Shown: positions 1-9,584, counted from the stretch's first letter. The stretch: DNA of 64,000 nt from Flavobacterium ginsengisoli (GCF_029625315.1 NZ_CP121110.1:1417501-1481500); one strand, 5' to 3'. Notes: generated from the sequence alone by a model not told the origin. Program-made: numbers and translations.

Positions 1-382
<382 letters not shown>

Positions 383-1435
383 TTATTTAAGAGACGCCAT
401 ATCAATAACAAAACGATATTTGATATCTCCTTTTAATAATCTTTCGTAAGCGTCATTTACATCATTTACGCCAATTACTTCTACGTCTGCCGTAATGTTA
501 TGTTCTGCACAGAAGTCAAGCATTTCTTGAGTTTCTGCAATTCCGCCAATTGCTGAACCTGCAAAACTTCTTCTTCCTAAAATCAGACTGAAAGAAGTTA
601 CAGGAAGAGGATCCATTGGTGCTCCAACAAGTGTCAATGTTCCGTCTACTTTCAGTAAATTTAAATACGAATCAATATTATGCTCTGCAGAAACACAGTC
701 TAAAATAAAGTTCATACTTTTTGCATGTTTTGCCATTTGCTCTGGATCTGTAGACAAGATAACTTCATCTGCACCAAGGCGTTTCGCATCTTCGAATTTA
801 GACATTGAAGTGGTTAAAACTACTACATGAGCTCCCATAGCTTTAGCCAATTTGATTCCCATATGTCCTAAACCACCAATTCCTACGATTCCAACTTTCT
901 GTCCAGGACCAACTTTCCAGTGTTTTAACGGAGAATAGGTTGTAATTCCTGCACATAATAGTGGCGCAACAGCCGACAGTTCTAATTTATCTGAAATATG
1001 CAATACGAAGTTTTCATCAACAACAATACTTTGAGAATAACCTCCAAAAGTTTGTCCGCCTAAATGTTCGTCGGGAGAATTGAATGTTAAGATGCTTCCT
1101 GGATCACAATATTGCTCTAAACCTTCTTTACATTGCTCACATTCTCTACAAGAATCTACCATACAGCCTACTCCTGCTAATTGACCAACTTTGAAACCTT
1201 TTACATGTTCTCCAACTTTAGTAACACGGCCTACAATCTCATGTCCCGGAACAATCGGATAAATAGTGCCATGCCATTCATTTCTAGCCGAATGCAAATC
1301 AGAATGACAGATTCCACAATACAAAATTTCGATTTCTACGTCATGCGCCTGTACAGCTCTTCTTTTAATATCTAAGGTTTTTAATGGTGCTTCGGCAGCT
1401 TCTGTACCAAACGCTTTAATGCTTTTTGTTTCCAT
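383..1435 (-). CDS. Zinc-dependent NAD(P) alcohol dehydrogenase (YahK/cinnamyl-alcohol type)
   Basis: This is a 350-residue medium-chain dehydrogenase. Residues 40-48 (CGICHSDLH) and the GHE motif at 64-66 supply the catalytic zinc ligands. The cluster CRECEQCKEGLEQYC near residue 100 is the four-cysteine structural zinc lobe. GIGGLGHMG near residue 185 is the Rossmann nucleotide site. Family members reduce aldehydes to alcohols with NAD(P)H. It is followed by an aldo/keto reductase on the same strand and preceded by a cupin gene and an AraC regulator, which suggests a carbonyl-detoxification group under AraC control (inference). The length is normal and no break is seen. Confidence 0.93.
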   Translation of the reverse strand: METKSIKAFGTEAAEAPLKTLDIKRRAVQAHDVEIEILYCGICHSDLHSARNEWHGTIYPIVPGHEIVGRVTKVGEHVKGFKVGQLAGVGCMVDSCRECEQCKEGLEQYCDPGSILTFNSPDEHLGGQTFGGYSQSIVVDENFVLHISDKLELSAVAPLLCAGITTYSPLKHWKVGPGQKVGIVGIGGLGHMGIKLAKAMGAHVVVLTTSMSKFEDAKRLGADEVILSTDPEQMAKHAKSMNFILDCVSAEHNIDSYLNLLKVDGTLTLVGAPMDPLPVTSFSLILGRRSFAGSAIGGIAETQEMLDFCAEHNITADVEVIGVNDVNDAYERLLKGDIKYRFVIDMASLK

Positions 1436-1655
1436 AATTTTTTTATTTGTTGTTATTGTTTTTTGTTTTAGGTCTAAAACTGTTGAGAAATCGCAATAGA
1501 AATCTGGCTGATTTATATTGATTTACAAATAGTTATATAAATTTCGATTATTTTAACCTAATCAAAAAATAAAATCTGTTATAAATCAGTAAAATCTGCG
1601 TAAAACTAAAAGTTCTTAAAATTTTAAAATCTCAGAAGCTTAGAATCTTAGTGTC

Positions 1656-2063
1656 TTAGCATCTTTCAAAAGAATAATATTCCTCATCAGTAACACTGTC
1701 CAGCCATGTTCCAGAACCTTTGTCTACCTCTGTAACAATGGTAATATGGGAATACTTTGTTTTTGGAGTTGCTCCGTACCAGTGTTCTACTCCAGGTAAA
1801 ACTGTGATTACTTTTCCTTTTTCGATAAGATTAATTTGTCCGCCACGTTCTTGGTAATATCCCATTCCATCGGTTACAATGATTAATTGCAGACTTGCAT
1901 TACTGTGCCAATTACTTCTTGCTCCGGGTTCAAAAGAAATATCTTTAATTACAGTATTTTCAGGATGAATTTCGCTTGTCTGCTTTTTATATGACACTTC
2001 GCCTGTCATATAAGTATTTGGAATTTTACCTTCTTCGATTACAGCAGTGAAATGTGTCGACAT
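1656..2063 (-). CDS. Cupin-domain protein
   Basis: This 135-residue protein is a single small beta barrel. The first cupin motif includes GARSNWHSNASLQLIIVTDG, although one of its usual metal His is replaced by Asn. The second motif is seen in LPGVEHWYGA. Small cupins of this type often sit beside carboxymuconolactone-decarboxylase-like or dehydrogenase genes; many have no known substrate. It lies between the alcohol dehydrogenase and an AraC regulator on the same strand. A CTTAG-type repeat array (about 1628-1664) overlaps its last codons. The catalytic role is unknown. Confidence 0.85.
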   Translation of the reverse strand: MSTHFTAVIEEGKIPNTYMTGEVSYKKQTSEIHPENTVIKDISFEPGARSNWHSNASLQLIIVTDGMGYYQERGGQINLIEKGKVITVLPGVEHWYGATPKTKYSHITIVTEVDKGSGTWLDSVTDEEYYSFERC

Positions 2064-2370
2064 AATTTCGTTGTTTTTAGGTTAATAATTAATTTTAAAT
2101 TCTTATAAGCTTATTTGAATGAAATAATCAGTACATCGAATCTCTTTTCAGAAAGAGATTTTAATTTTAATTAATACTTTAAAAAATTTATATTTTTCTA
2201 TTATCAAAATTTAAAACTAAATGCAAAGCGGAGCATGCTTTTGTGAAGTGTTATTTAGTCATTAAAAAAACTGATACAAAGATTCGTTGTTTATTTCAGG
2301 GCAAATGTAGAACAATACTACAATGCTGAAATAACAATATTCAAACAAAAAATTAAGAAATTGAAACAAT

Positions 2371-3242
2371 TTACATTCGAAGCGATTTCGGAACCGTTCC
2401 TGTAAGTCTTTTAAAATAATTATTGAAATAACTCGGATACTCAAATCCAAGCGAATACCCAATATCCGAAATACTCCAGTCTGTGTGCTTGCAGACAAAG
2501 CTTTTGCTTCATTGATAACTCTTTCGGTAATATGAGCTGTAGTCGGTTTTCCTGTAATTTCTTTTACAGAACGATTTAAATGATTTACATGCACAGAAAG
2601 GCTTTGTGCATAATCTTGAGGCGTTTTTAAAGCTAAAGGCTGGTTTTTAGTCTCAATTGGAAACTGTCTTTCCAGCAATTCTAAAAATAAAGAAGTAATT
2701 CTTGAAGAGGCGTTTTTATGTTTGAAAAAACTCTCTGAAGGCTGCATTTTCATTGATTCATGAATAATCAAATTGACATAACTGCGCATTAAATCGTCTT
2801 TGAAAGCATAATCGGTTTCGTATTCTTCGATCATTTTTTGAAATAACGAATCGATAAACACTTTTTGTTCAGGAGTTAAAGTAAAGATCGGTGTTCCTCC
2901 TATTTTAAATAGAGGCGATTCTTGAAGAGTTTCTGAACGGTCTTTTGTTTTAAAAAATTCCTCAGTAAAAACGCAGGCATAACCTTCAAATTTCTCAGAA
3001 ACCGTTTCCCAAGAATATGGAATAATCGGATTGCCGAAAAACAGAATCGTCCCGTCTGTTTCTATTCCGCGGTCAGCATACTGTATAATGCTTTTACTAG
3101 TGTTGATACAGATTTTATAAAAGTCTCTTCGGCTATAAACGGGAACTTTACTGAAATCTCCATTTATAGGATACACTTTAAATCCCTTCATTTTTAAATC
3201 TGAAGTAAAATCGCAATTCTGAGTTTCTGTCTGATTATTCAT
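2371..3242 (-). CDS. AraC-family transcriptional regulator (frameshift near 2488)
   Basis: The N-terminal 190 residues form a ligand-binding region and the C-terminal 100 an AraC DNA-binding domain (LSVHVNHLNRSVKEITGKPT is the first helix-turn-helix). At about 2484-2492 the reading frame is lost: the true C-terminus, HTDWSISDIGYSLGFEYP then YFNNYFKRLTGTVPKSLRM, lies in another frame and ends at the stop at 2371. One missing base (or two extra) repairs it. A GCTTGC hexamer lies at the break, but adding GC alone does not restore the frame, unlike most other breaks in this window. It probably controls the upstream-oriented oxidoreductase genes. About 290 residues after repair. Confidence 0.88.
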
Positions 3243-3319
3243 TTTGCAAAGTTATGAAAATCAAACATTATTCTTTTGTTAATTTTTTGTTTCAGGTTTA
3301 AAGTTTTAGGTTTTCGGGT

Positions 3320-3667
3320 TTAACCGCAAAGAGCGCGAAGAATTACGCAATCCCGATAGCTATCGGGAGCTAAGTTTTTAGTTTTGAGAAAGAAATAGCT
3401 CGCAAAGTCGCTAAGACGCAAAATTCTTTTTGAATTGCCTCCAGCTTTAGCTGGAGGTTTAAAAGAGACAAGCATAGAAAAGGCTTTAGCCAAACCGAGA
3501 ACTGTTTGGCTAAAGCCCTGATAACATTACAATCATTTCACATCCAGCTAAAGCTGGATGCAATTCATTTATAACTATTTTAAAAAGAGCCTTTGCGTCT
3601 TAGCAACTTTGCTAAATTTTATTTTTTAGCGTCCTTTGCGCAAATCTTAGCGTACCTTGCGGTTAAA
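3320..3667. repeat. Composite nested palindromes in a 429-base gap
   Basis: The gap 3243-3671 has no gene. Outer arms AACCGCAA (3322) and TTGCGGTT (3657) flank a set of hairpins: CCCGATAGCTATCGGG (3352-3367, a perfect palindrome), CCTCCAGC-TTTA-GCTGGAGG (3438-3457), a 14-bp stem at 3482-3495/3504-3517 built on GGCTTTAGCCAAAC, and ATCCAGC-TAAA-GCTGGAT (3542-3559). The first and last CCAGC hairpins are each other's reverse complement and are bracketed by GAATTGC and GCAATTC, so 3432-3567 is one nested palindrome. The element lies downstream of the GH2 gene and upstream of nothing on the plus strand. Confidence 0.75.
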
Positions 3668-3671
3668 AAAA

Positions 3672-6491
3672 CTAATTATTTAAACTCGCTGATCGCAATC
3701 CTTTTCCAGAAGCAGATAAAACAACTTCCTTCACATTTTCATCTTTCTGAATTATGATTTGAGCATAACCATTAAAAAGCTTTCTTTTCCAAGATTCCGC
3801 TGGTGTTATTACTTGAATAATTCCTGGATCGGTATTCATAACATCCCAGTCTTTTACTTTCTGTAATGGTGTCGCTGCAATGTGAATCGTGTTTTTGCCT
3901 TCTTTTAAAATAGATGCATTTAGAATATATTTTTGCAAATCTTCTTTGTTTGATTCTACTTTATTTCCATTTACAAAAACTACCGTTTCTACTCCTATTT
4001 TTTTATAAAAGAAACATACCACATTTGAAACTGAATTATTTTTCAAATCAAATTCTCCTTTATAAATATAGGATGGTGCTTGTTTTTTATAATCTCGATC
4101 TTTAAAAGCTTCTGTCCATTCTTTCTCTAAATAACTTGGCAATTGCTGTGGCAAAGTTGCATTTGCTTCTTCTCTTTCCTTAAAATTATTTATAGCAACC
4201 AAACTAATGTCATCAATAAACTGATCGCTTTCTAATGAAGTTGGATCGCCATTTCCAACTCCTAAAATTTTTCCGCCTTTTATCGAAAATGTGATTTCGT
4301 CATTTGCAGTTGGAACATGCAAACCATTTTTATCAGTCGTTTCAACCGTTACAACAGAAACATTTCCTTTTAAAACATTTTCTTTATCTAATGACAATTT
4401 GATGTTTTCTGCTTTTCCCGTTGTTTTTTGAACTTCAGAAAGTACTTTTTTACCGTCTTTATATCCAACAGCTTCCAAAGTTCCGGGAGTATAATTTACT
4501 TTCCATTCTAAATGGCTATTTTGTTCCATTTTCTTTTTTCCTAAACTCTTTTTGTTTAGAAAAAGCTCTACTTCATCGCAATTCGAATACGCCCAAACAT
4601 CGATTTCTTTGCCTTCCATTCCGCTCCAATTCCAATGCGGAAGCAAGTGCAGAACTGGTTCTTTTCCCCACCACGATTTTAAGTAAAAAACATTGTCTTT
4701 CGGGAAACCGCAAACATCCATCATCCCAAAATAAGAAGTTACAGATGGCCAACCATAAGGCGTTGGTTCTCCGCGATAATCAAAACCTGTCCAAATAAAC
4801 ATTCCTGCCAAATAAGGTCTTTCTGCATAGAATTTCCAACCTTCTTCTATACTGTAAAAAGTTGGTCTTGGTTTTTTATCATAAGCACTTTGATAATGTT
4901 TGGCATCATCTGTAAAGTAAATTCCTCGTGTTGCAAAAGTCGAACCTTCTTCGGTTCCCATTCCTGGCTGTTGCTTAAACTGACTTCTGTGTGCATCAAT
5001 ATCTCCGTTTCCTAAATAATTATACCCCATAATTTCAACCACAGAAGAAATTCCGCTTTTAAATCCGCTGCTGATTCCAACTGTGACAGGCCTTGTCGGA
5101 TCAATGCTTTTGCTGAAATCCTGCATGATATTGGTAATTCTTTCACCAGTAATTCCTCCCTCGATCTGCCATTCTTCATTTCCAACCGACCAGCAAAAAA
5201 TACTTGGATGATTGCGATCTCGTTCCATCATTCGTTGCAAATCATTTAAATGATAATCGTTTATTCCCATTAAACGGGTTTCATCAATAACTAGCATTCC
5301 AAGTTTATCGCAAGCATCTAATAATTCTGGCGTTGGCGGATGATGTGAACAACGATAGGCATTCGAGCCCATTGCTTTCAGTTTTGCGATTCGATAATAC
5401 TGAATTTCATCAGGAAGTGCTGTTCCAATTCCTGCGTGATCCTGATGATTATTAGTCCCTTTCAGTTTTACATATCTTCCGTTAAGAAAAAAACCATTTT
5501 CTGGATCGAATTTTATGGTTCTGATTCCAAATGAAGTTCTATATTCATCAATTGCTTTTCCTTCGCTTTTTATTTCTGTAATTAACTGATATAAATTAGG
5601 TGAATCAATATCCCATAAAAGCGGATTTTTGACATTCAATTTTGATGAATATGTTTCTGATTTATAAAATTCTGGAGCCGAAACATTTTCAGAATTCGTT
5701 GCTACTTGCTTTCCTGAAGCATTTAAAATAGTTTGACTTATTTCTACATTTCCTTTATAATGGCCTTTATTTTCCAATTTAACTTCTGCATTAACTAAAG
5801 CATTATCATTTGAAATTTCTGAAGTTACATAGGTTCCATTTTGTGCCACGTGAAGCGGATTTGTTTTTTGCAAATAAACATGCCTGTAAATCCCTGCTCC
5901 TTCATAAAACCAGCCCTCTTCCATCGAAGCATCAACTCGAACAACAACTGTATTTTCTCCGCCATAATTAATGTAAGCCGTTACATCATATTCAAAACCA
6001 TTATAACCGCTTTCTTCGGTTCCTAAATAAAATCCGTTAAAAAATACTTTTGAATTTCTAAAAACGCCATCAAATTTTAGAGAAATAATTTTCCCCAAAT
6101 CTTCATTCGAAATGGTTATTTTCTTTCTATACCAACCAATGCTCTTTTCAGGATAGTTTTTTCCTGTCGCTTTAAATCCGTGACTAAAACTTGCGCTTTC
6201 GTTAAAAGGCTGTTCAACTGCCCAATCGTGTGGCAAATCCAGTTTTCTCCAAGCTCTATCATCAAAATCTTTTGCGGCAGGTCCGTCGGCAAATCCAGTT
6301 TTGGTCAAATACGAAAAATAACCTTCTGCGTGACCAAAATCTTTTTTTGTGTCATATAAATGACCGAGTGAAAAACGCCAATCTTTATCAATCAGAATAA
6401 GATCTCTGTCCGATTTGCGCTGTGCAAAAACAGGAATTGAAAATAGAATTAAGAAACAAAGAATAGTTCTCAAGAAAAAATTGGTTTTCAT
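3672..6491 (-). CDS. Secreted GH2 beta-galactosidase with DUF4982-type C-terminus
   Basis: The protein has an N-terminal signal peptide (FFLRTILCFLILFSIPVFAQ), then the jelly-roll, immunoglobulin-like and TIM-barrel domains of glycoside hydrolase family 2. WSVGNEEW near residue 440 holds the acid/base Glu, and FIWTGFDYRGEPTPYGWP matches the family's conserved end of the barrel. The C-terminal 300 residues contain Ig-like and carbohydrate-binding-like segments. I chose the ATG at 6491, eight codons inside the longest reading frame, because it begins directly before the signal peptide. It is probably exported to the periplasm, where it removes terminal beta-galactosides. No frame break is seen in its 939 codons. 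Confidence 0.92.
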   Translation of the reverse strand: MKTNFFLRTILCFLILFSIPVFAQRKSDRDLILIDKDWRFSLGHLYDTKKDFGHAEGYFSYLTKTGFADGPAAKDFDDRAWRKLDLPHDWAVEQPFNESASFSHGFKATGKNYPEKSIGWYRKKITISNEDLGKIISLKFDGVFRNSKVFFNGFYLGTEESGYNGFEYDVTAYINYGGENTVVVRVDASMEEGWFYEGAGIYRHVYLQKTNPLHVAQNGTYVTSEISNDNALVNAEVKLENKGHYKGNVEISQTILNASGKQVATNSENVSAPEFYKSETYSSKLNVKNPLLWDIDSPNLYQLITEIKSEGKAIDEYRTSFGIRTIKFDPENGFFLNGRYVKLKGTNNHQDHAGIGTALPDEIQYYRIAKLKAMGSNAYRCSHHPPTPELLDACDKLGMLVIDETRLMGINDYHLNDLQRMMERDRNHPSIFCWSVGNEEWQIEGGITGERITNIMQDFSKSIDPTRPVTVGISSGFKSGISSVVEIMGYNYLGNGDIDAHRSQFKQQPGMGTEEGSTFATRGIYFTDDAKHYQSAYDKKPRPTFYSIEEGWKFYAERPYLAGMFIWTGFDYRGEPTPYGWPSVTSYFGMMDVCGFPKDNVFYLKSWWGKEPVLHLLPHWNWSGMEGKEIDVWAYSNCDEVELFLNKKSLGKKKMEQNSHLEWKVNYTPGTLEAVGYKDGKKVLSEVQKTTGKAENIKLSLDKENVLKGNVSVVTVETTDKNGLHVPTANDEITFSIKGGKILGVGNGDPTSLESDQFIDDISLVAINNFKEREEANATLPQQLPSYLEKEWTEAFKDRDYKKQAPSYIYKGEFDLKNNSVSNVVCFFYKKIGVETVVFVNGNKVESNKEDLQKYILNASILKEGKNTIHIAATPLQKVKDWDVMNTDPGIIQVITPAESWKRKLFNGYAQIIIQKDENVKEVVLSASGKGLRSASLNN

Positions 6492-6702
6492 AGGTTTGGT
6501 TGTTAGTAAAATCAAATAGCGATAAAAATAAAGCTTTTAACAAAGAAAGATTAATAGTATTTTATCAAAACATGATAACTCATTCATAACAAATACTTAT
6601 AAAGCGGTTTCTAAAATTTAGAATGAATCTAATGGCTTCAGATTCAAAAATGATTTTCTTTTGATGTAATTTTATATTAAAATCATAAAAAGCAATTATA
6701 CG

Positions 6703-7083
6703 ATGAGTACTATTATCAACGAAAATAGACTACAAAGTACTTTTAAAAGCCTTGATCATAAGATTAACAAACTTAATGATCAGAAGATTACCGCTTTTTT
6801 TGAATCTTTAGGATTGTTAGAAAGAAAAGACGTTCCGAAAGACTTTTTGAATTGGGAAAACATTCTAATCGTTGTTCCAAATCGACATGTTTCGCACGAA
6901 CTGAAATACTATAAATATACGATTTCACGAATTTCATTTTTAACAAATCCTTACGCAGATCAAATTCATATTTTTGATCTCAAAGATTGGAAAAGCGCAT
7001 CGGGAAACAAAACGCAGTTTCAGATTAGAGAAATGCTGAAAACTAGTTTTGGAGGTGTAAAGAAAGTAATTAAAGAGTCTTAG
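6703..7083 (+). CDS. Conserved-looking small protein of unknown function
   Basis: I do not recognise this 126-residue protein. It is charged, has no signal peptide or membrane segment, and has no cysteines. The middle segment WENILIVVPNRHVSHELKYY reads like a beta strand followed by a helix, and the C-terminus is rich in Lys. It stands alone between the divergent GH2 gene and the convergent thioredoxin gene and is followed by a clear terminator, so it is probably a real single-gene unit. Codon use looks like that of its neighbours. Confidence 0.7.
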   Translation: MSTIINENRLQSTFKSLDHKINKLNDQKITAFFESLGLLERKDVPKDFLNWENILIVVPNRHVSHELKYYKYTISRISFLTNPYADQIHIFDLKDWKSASGNKTQFQIREMLKTSFGGVKKVIKES

Positions 7084-7105
7084 AGAAAATTAAAAATTTA
7101 GAATT

Positions 7106-7131
7106 AAAAGCCCAATCTATATTGGGCTTTT
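7106..7131. terminator. Intrinsic terminator after the 6703 gene
   Basis: AAAAGCCCAAT (7106-7116) and ATTGGGCTTTT (7121-7131) form an 11-bp stem with a CTAT loop. The A-rich and T-rich ends allow it to work in both directions, so it can also stop transcripts from the TlpA-like gene. Confidence 0.88.
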
Positions 7132-7160
7132 ATGTTTTTAACTGCAATTGCAAAATTTTA

Positions 7161-7250
7161 TTTCTCTCGCAGATTTGGCAGATTATGGAGATTTTTTCTT
7201 CTATTTATAAAAATTTAAATCTGCTCAATCTGCCAAATCTGCGAGAGAAA
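7161..7250. repeat. Perfect 24-bp inverted repeat (CTGCCAAATCTGCGAG family)
   Basis: Bases 7161-7184 and 7227-7250 are exact reverse complements over 24 bp, with 42 AT-rich bases between. The arm contains CGCAGATTTGGCAGATT, in which AGATT recurs. It fills the gap between two convergent genes. The word-repeat design resembles the other palindromic families in this window but the sequence is different. Confidence 0.8.
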
Positions 7251-7286
7251 ATCTTTTAGATGAAACACTTTGAGGTTAAGGAAAAT

Positions 7287-7781
7287 CTATTGCACCTCTA
7301 AAAGCTCTTTAATTTTAGCTTCTAACGCCTGTCCGTGAATGTTTTTTGCTAAAATAATTCCGTTCTTATCAATTAAAAAGTTTAATGGAACAGATTGCAA
7401 CATATAATCGCTAACAACTGGAGATTGCCAGTATTTTAAATCACTAACATTTGTCCAAGGCAACTTCCCTTTTGCAATTGCTCCAGTCCATAATGGCTTT
7501 TTCGTATCCATCGAAACTCCGTAAATCGATAATTTATCTGGATAAGCATTATTCAATTTTATTAATAATGGCTGTTCTTTAATGCAAGGCCCACACCAAG
7601 AAGCCCAAAAGTCAATTAAAACTAAAGTTCCTCTTAAAGAAGAAAGTGCAATTTTTTCTCCTTTTGTGTCCGGAAGATCAATTTCTGGTGCAATATTTCC
7701 AACATCTACGCCTACAACTTGAGCTTTAGAATTGGTGATTACACAGCATAAGAATGCTAAAATAAGTACAGTTTTTTTCAT
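7287..7781 (-). CDS. TlpA-like periplasmic thioredoxin
   Basis: This 164-residue protein has an N-terminal signal peptide (VLILAFLCCVITNSKAQ) and an AhpC/TSA-type thioredoxin fold. WCGPC near residues 62-66 is the redox-active CxxC. The segments APEIDLPDTKG and VPLNFLIDKNG (the cis-Pro loop) are typical of TlpA/ResA proteins, which reduce or protect disulfides outside the cytoplasm. No cytochrome-maturation genes are adjacent, so its partner is unknown. Confidence 0.92.
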   Translation of the reverse strand: MKKTVLILAFLCCVITNSKAQVVGVDVGNIAPEIDLPDTKGEKIALSSLRGTLVLIDFWASWCGPCIKEQPLLIKLNNAYPDKLSIYGVSMDTKKPLWTGAIAKGKLPWTNVSDLKYWQSPVVSDYMLQSVPLNFLIDKNGIILAKNIHGQALEAKIKELLEVQ

Positions 7782-7840
7782 AATAGATTAAGTTTTGTTT
7801 GTTTGAGGATTATTTTAATCTCATAATCAACACAATAGTT

Positions 7841-7940
7841 TGTCATTTCGACGAAGGAGAAATCTTCGCAAGTAACTCCGCAACGAATGTCTAATTTTTG
7901 TCGAGCTTCTCGTGGAGATTTCTCCTTCGTCGAAATGACA
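7841..7940. repeat. 100-bp dispersed palindrome, GTCATTTCGACGAAGGAG family, copy 1
   Basis: The 25-base ends (7841-7865 and 7916-7940) are exact reverse complements and include TCATTTCGACGAAGGAGAAA. The interior contains AAGTAACTCCG and GAGCTTCTCG. A second copy at 22600-22698 has the same ends, with its interior inverted. As far as I know, this element is common in Flavobacteriia and related Bacteroidota and often creates false small ORFs. Confidence 0.85.
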
Positions 7941-8081
7941 TAAAATGAGAATAAAACTCTGCGTTTTTCTTTGATTAAAACTAAAACAAATATAATTTTT
8001 CTTTAATAAAATCTCTTTGCGTAACAAAAAGTTTCTTCCTCCCTAATCATAAAATTATCCTAAATACTTTTCTTTAAATCC

Positions 8082-8108
8082 ATATATCGGGAAAAGTCGA
8101 TATATTTG
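8082..8108 (+). promoter_or_regulatory. ArsR operator overlapping a TAnnTTTG promoter
   Basis: ATATATCG (8082-8089) and CGATATAT (8098-8105) form a perfect 8-bp inverted repeat. The right half overlaps TATATTTG (8101-8108), a match to the Bacteroidota -7 element. The ATG of the ArsR gene follows at 8113, so a transcript starting about 7 bases after the -7 element would have almost no leader. Repressor binding here would block its own promoter (inference). Confidence 0.72.
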
Positions 8109-8112
8109 CATC

Positions 8113-8415
8113 ATGGAAACGATAGAAATATTTAAAGCATTATCCAACAAGTCCAGATTACAAATGCTGGAATGGCTAAAAGAGCCCGAAATTAACTTTC
8201 CGGGACAGCTAGAACATGCCGGATTTGAGCATGGTGTCTGCGTTGGGCAGATTCAAGCCAAAGCTGGTTTGACACAATCCACAGTATCCGAATACCTGTC
8301 TATTTTGCAGCGTGCTGGTTTTATTGAAGCCAAGCGTGTTGGTCAATGGACTTATTATAAACGTAACGAAGGTGCCTTTGAAGCACTTAGTAAATTAATT
8401 CAATCTAATTTGTAA
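8113..8415 (+). CDS. ArsR/SmtB-family repressor
   Basis: This 100-residue winged-helix protein starts METIEIFKALSNKSRLQMLE, the usual first helix of ArsR repressors. The recognition helix is in LTQSTVSEYLSILQRAGF, followed by the wing (KRVGQWTYYKRNE). A single Cys occurs in HGVCVGQI before the recognition helix; the classic CVC metal site is absent, so the inducer may be an organic compound or an oxidant. It is seven bases upstream of an ene-reductase and surely co-transcribed with it. An inverted-repeat operator sits on its promoter. Confidence 0.92.
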   Translation: METIEIFKALSNKSRLQMLEWLKEPEINFPGQLEHAGFEHGVCVGQIQAKAGLTQSTVSEYLSILQRAGFIEAKRVGQWTYYKRNEGAFEALSKLIQSNL

Positions 8416-8422
8416 AATTACT

Positions 8423-9529
8423 ATGAGTACAAACAACCTCTTTTCTGAGTTTAACTTAAAGACGTTAAATCTGAAAAACCGAATCGTAATGGCGCCAATG
8501 ACGCGCTCTTTTTCTCCTAACGGAGTTCCAACTGATGAAGTCGCGACTTATTACCAAAAAAGAGCTGAAGGTGAAGTTGGTTTAATTTTATCTGAAGGAA
8601 CTGTTATTGACAGAAAATCTTCTTCTAATGATGCTAATGTTCCTCACTTTTATGGCGATTTGGCTTTAAACGGATGGAAAAAAGTTATTGATGAAGTTCA
8701 TGCTGCGGGCGGAAAAATGGGACCGCAGATCTGGCATATGGGAATTATGGACAATCACCACTCGGGATGGGTTCCGCCGGTTCCTTTTGAAGGTCCGTCT
8801 GGATTAAACCGTCCTGATTTTAGAAATGGTGTTGCCATGTCTGAAAAAGATATTGAAGAAACTATTCTTGCTTTTGGTAAAGCAGCTGCTGATGCTAAAA
8901 GATTAGGTTTTGACACTGTTGAAATTCACGGTGCACATGGTTATTTAATTGACCAATTCTTTAGAGCTGAAACAAATTTACGTGAAGATATCTATGGAGG
9001 AAAAACACTTCCTGAACGTAATCGTTTTGCTATTGAAGTGATAAAAGAAGTGAGAAAGCAAGTTGGAAATGACTTTGCTGTAATTATGCGTTTTTCTCAA
9101 TTCAAACCTTCTGATTACAACTATAAATTGGCTAAAAATCCGCAAGAATTAGAAGCTTGGCTTACTCCTCTTGTTGATGCTGGAGTTGATATTATTCATG
9201 CTTCACAACGTCGTTTCTGGGAACCAGAATTTGAAGATTCTGATTTGAATTTTGCAGGATGGGCTAAAAAAGTAACAGGAGCGCCAACTATAACAGTTGG
9301 TTCTGTGGGACTTTCTGGCGATTTCTTTGGAGCATTTGCTGGAGAAAGTTCACAACCAACTTCTTTAGACGAATTAAACAGACGTTTTGACAGGGGCGAT
9401 TTTGATTTGGTTGCCGTGGGAAGACCTCTTTTATCTGATCCGAATTGGGTGGCAAAAATCAAAGCTGGAAAAACTGACGAATTAAAAGGTTTTACTAAAG
9501 AAGCTCTAGGTCAATTAGTTATAGAATAA
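8423..9529 (+). CDS. Alkene reductase of the Old Yellow Enzyme family (NemA-like)
   Basis: This 368-residue protein is an FMN-dependent TIM barrel. Visible landmarks are NRIVMAPMTRSF at the N-terminus, the HGAHGYLIDQFFRAETN block near residue 172 and the FMN phosphate loop near VAVGRPLLSDPNW. It reduces activated C=C bonds such as enones, maleimides or nitro compounds using NAD(P)H. It is the second gene of a two-gene unit with an ArsR repressor, so it is likely induced by an electrophilic substrate (inference). The length is normal and no break is seen. Confidence 0.94.
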   Translation: MSTNNLFSEFNLKTLNLKNRIVMAPMTRSFSPNGVPTDEVATYYQKRAEGEVGLILSEGTVIDRKSSSNDANVPHFYGDLALNGWKKVIDEVHAAGGKMGPQIWHMGIMDNHHSGWVPPVPFEGPSGLNRPDFRNGVAMSEKDIEETILAFGKAAADAKRLGFDTVEIHGAHGYLIDQFFRAETNLREDIYGGKTLPERNRFAIEVIKEVRKQVGNDFAVIMRFSQFKPSDYNYKLAKNPQELEAWLTPLVDAGVDIIHASQRRFWEPEFEDSDLNFAGWAKKVTGAPTITVGSVGLSGDFFGAFAGESSQPTSLDELNRRFDRGDFDLVAVGRPLLSDPNWVAKIKAGKTDELKGFTKEALGQLVIE

Positions 9530-9584
9530 TTTTTTTGAGGTACTAAGTACTAAGCTACTAAGATTCTTAGGCACTAAGTTTTTT

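Noticed and set aside
3320..3667. CRISPR array or tRNA cluster in the gene-free stretch
   Set aside because: Repeats are palindromic and of different sequence and spacing; no regular spacers and no cloverleaf with CCA end.
4421..4798. 125-codon plus-strand ORF inside the GH2 gene
   Set aside because: It is antisense to a well-conserved glycosidase reading and shows no family feature or start context.
7827..8027. 66-codon ORF on the minus strand before the ArsR gene
   Set aside because: It reads through the dispersed palindrome at 7841-7940; the peptide (CHFDEGEISTRSS and similar) is the known false product of this repeat family.
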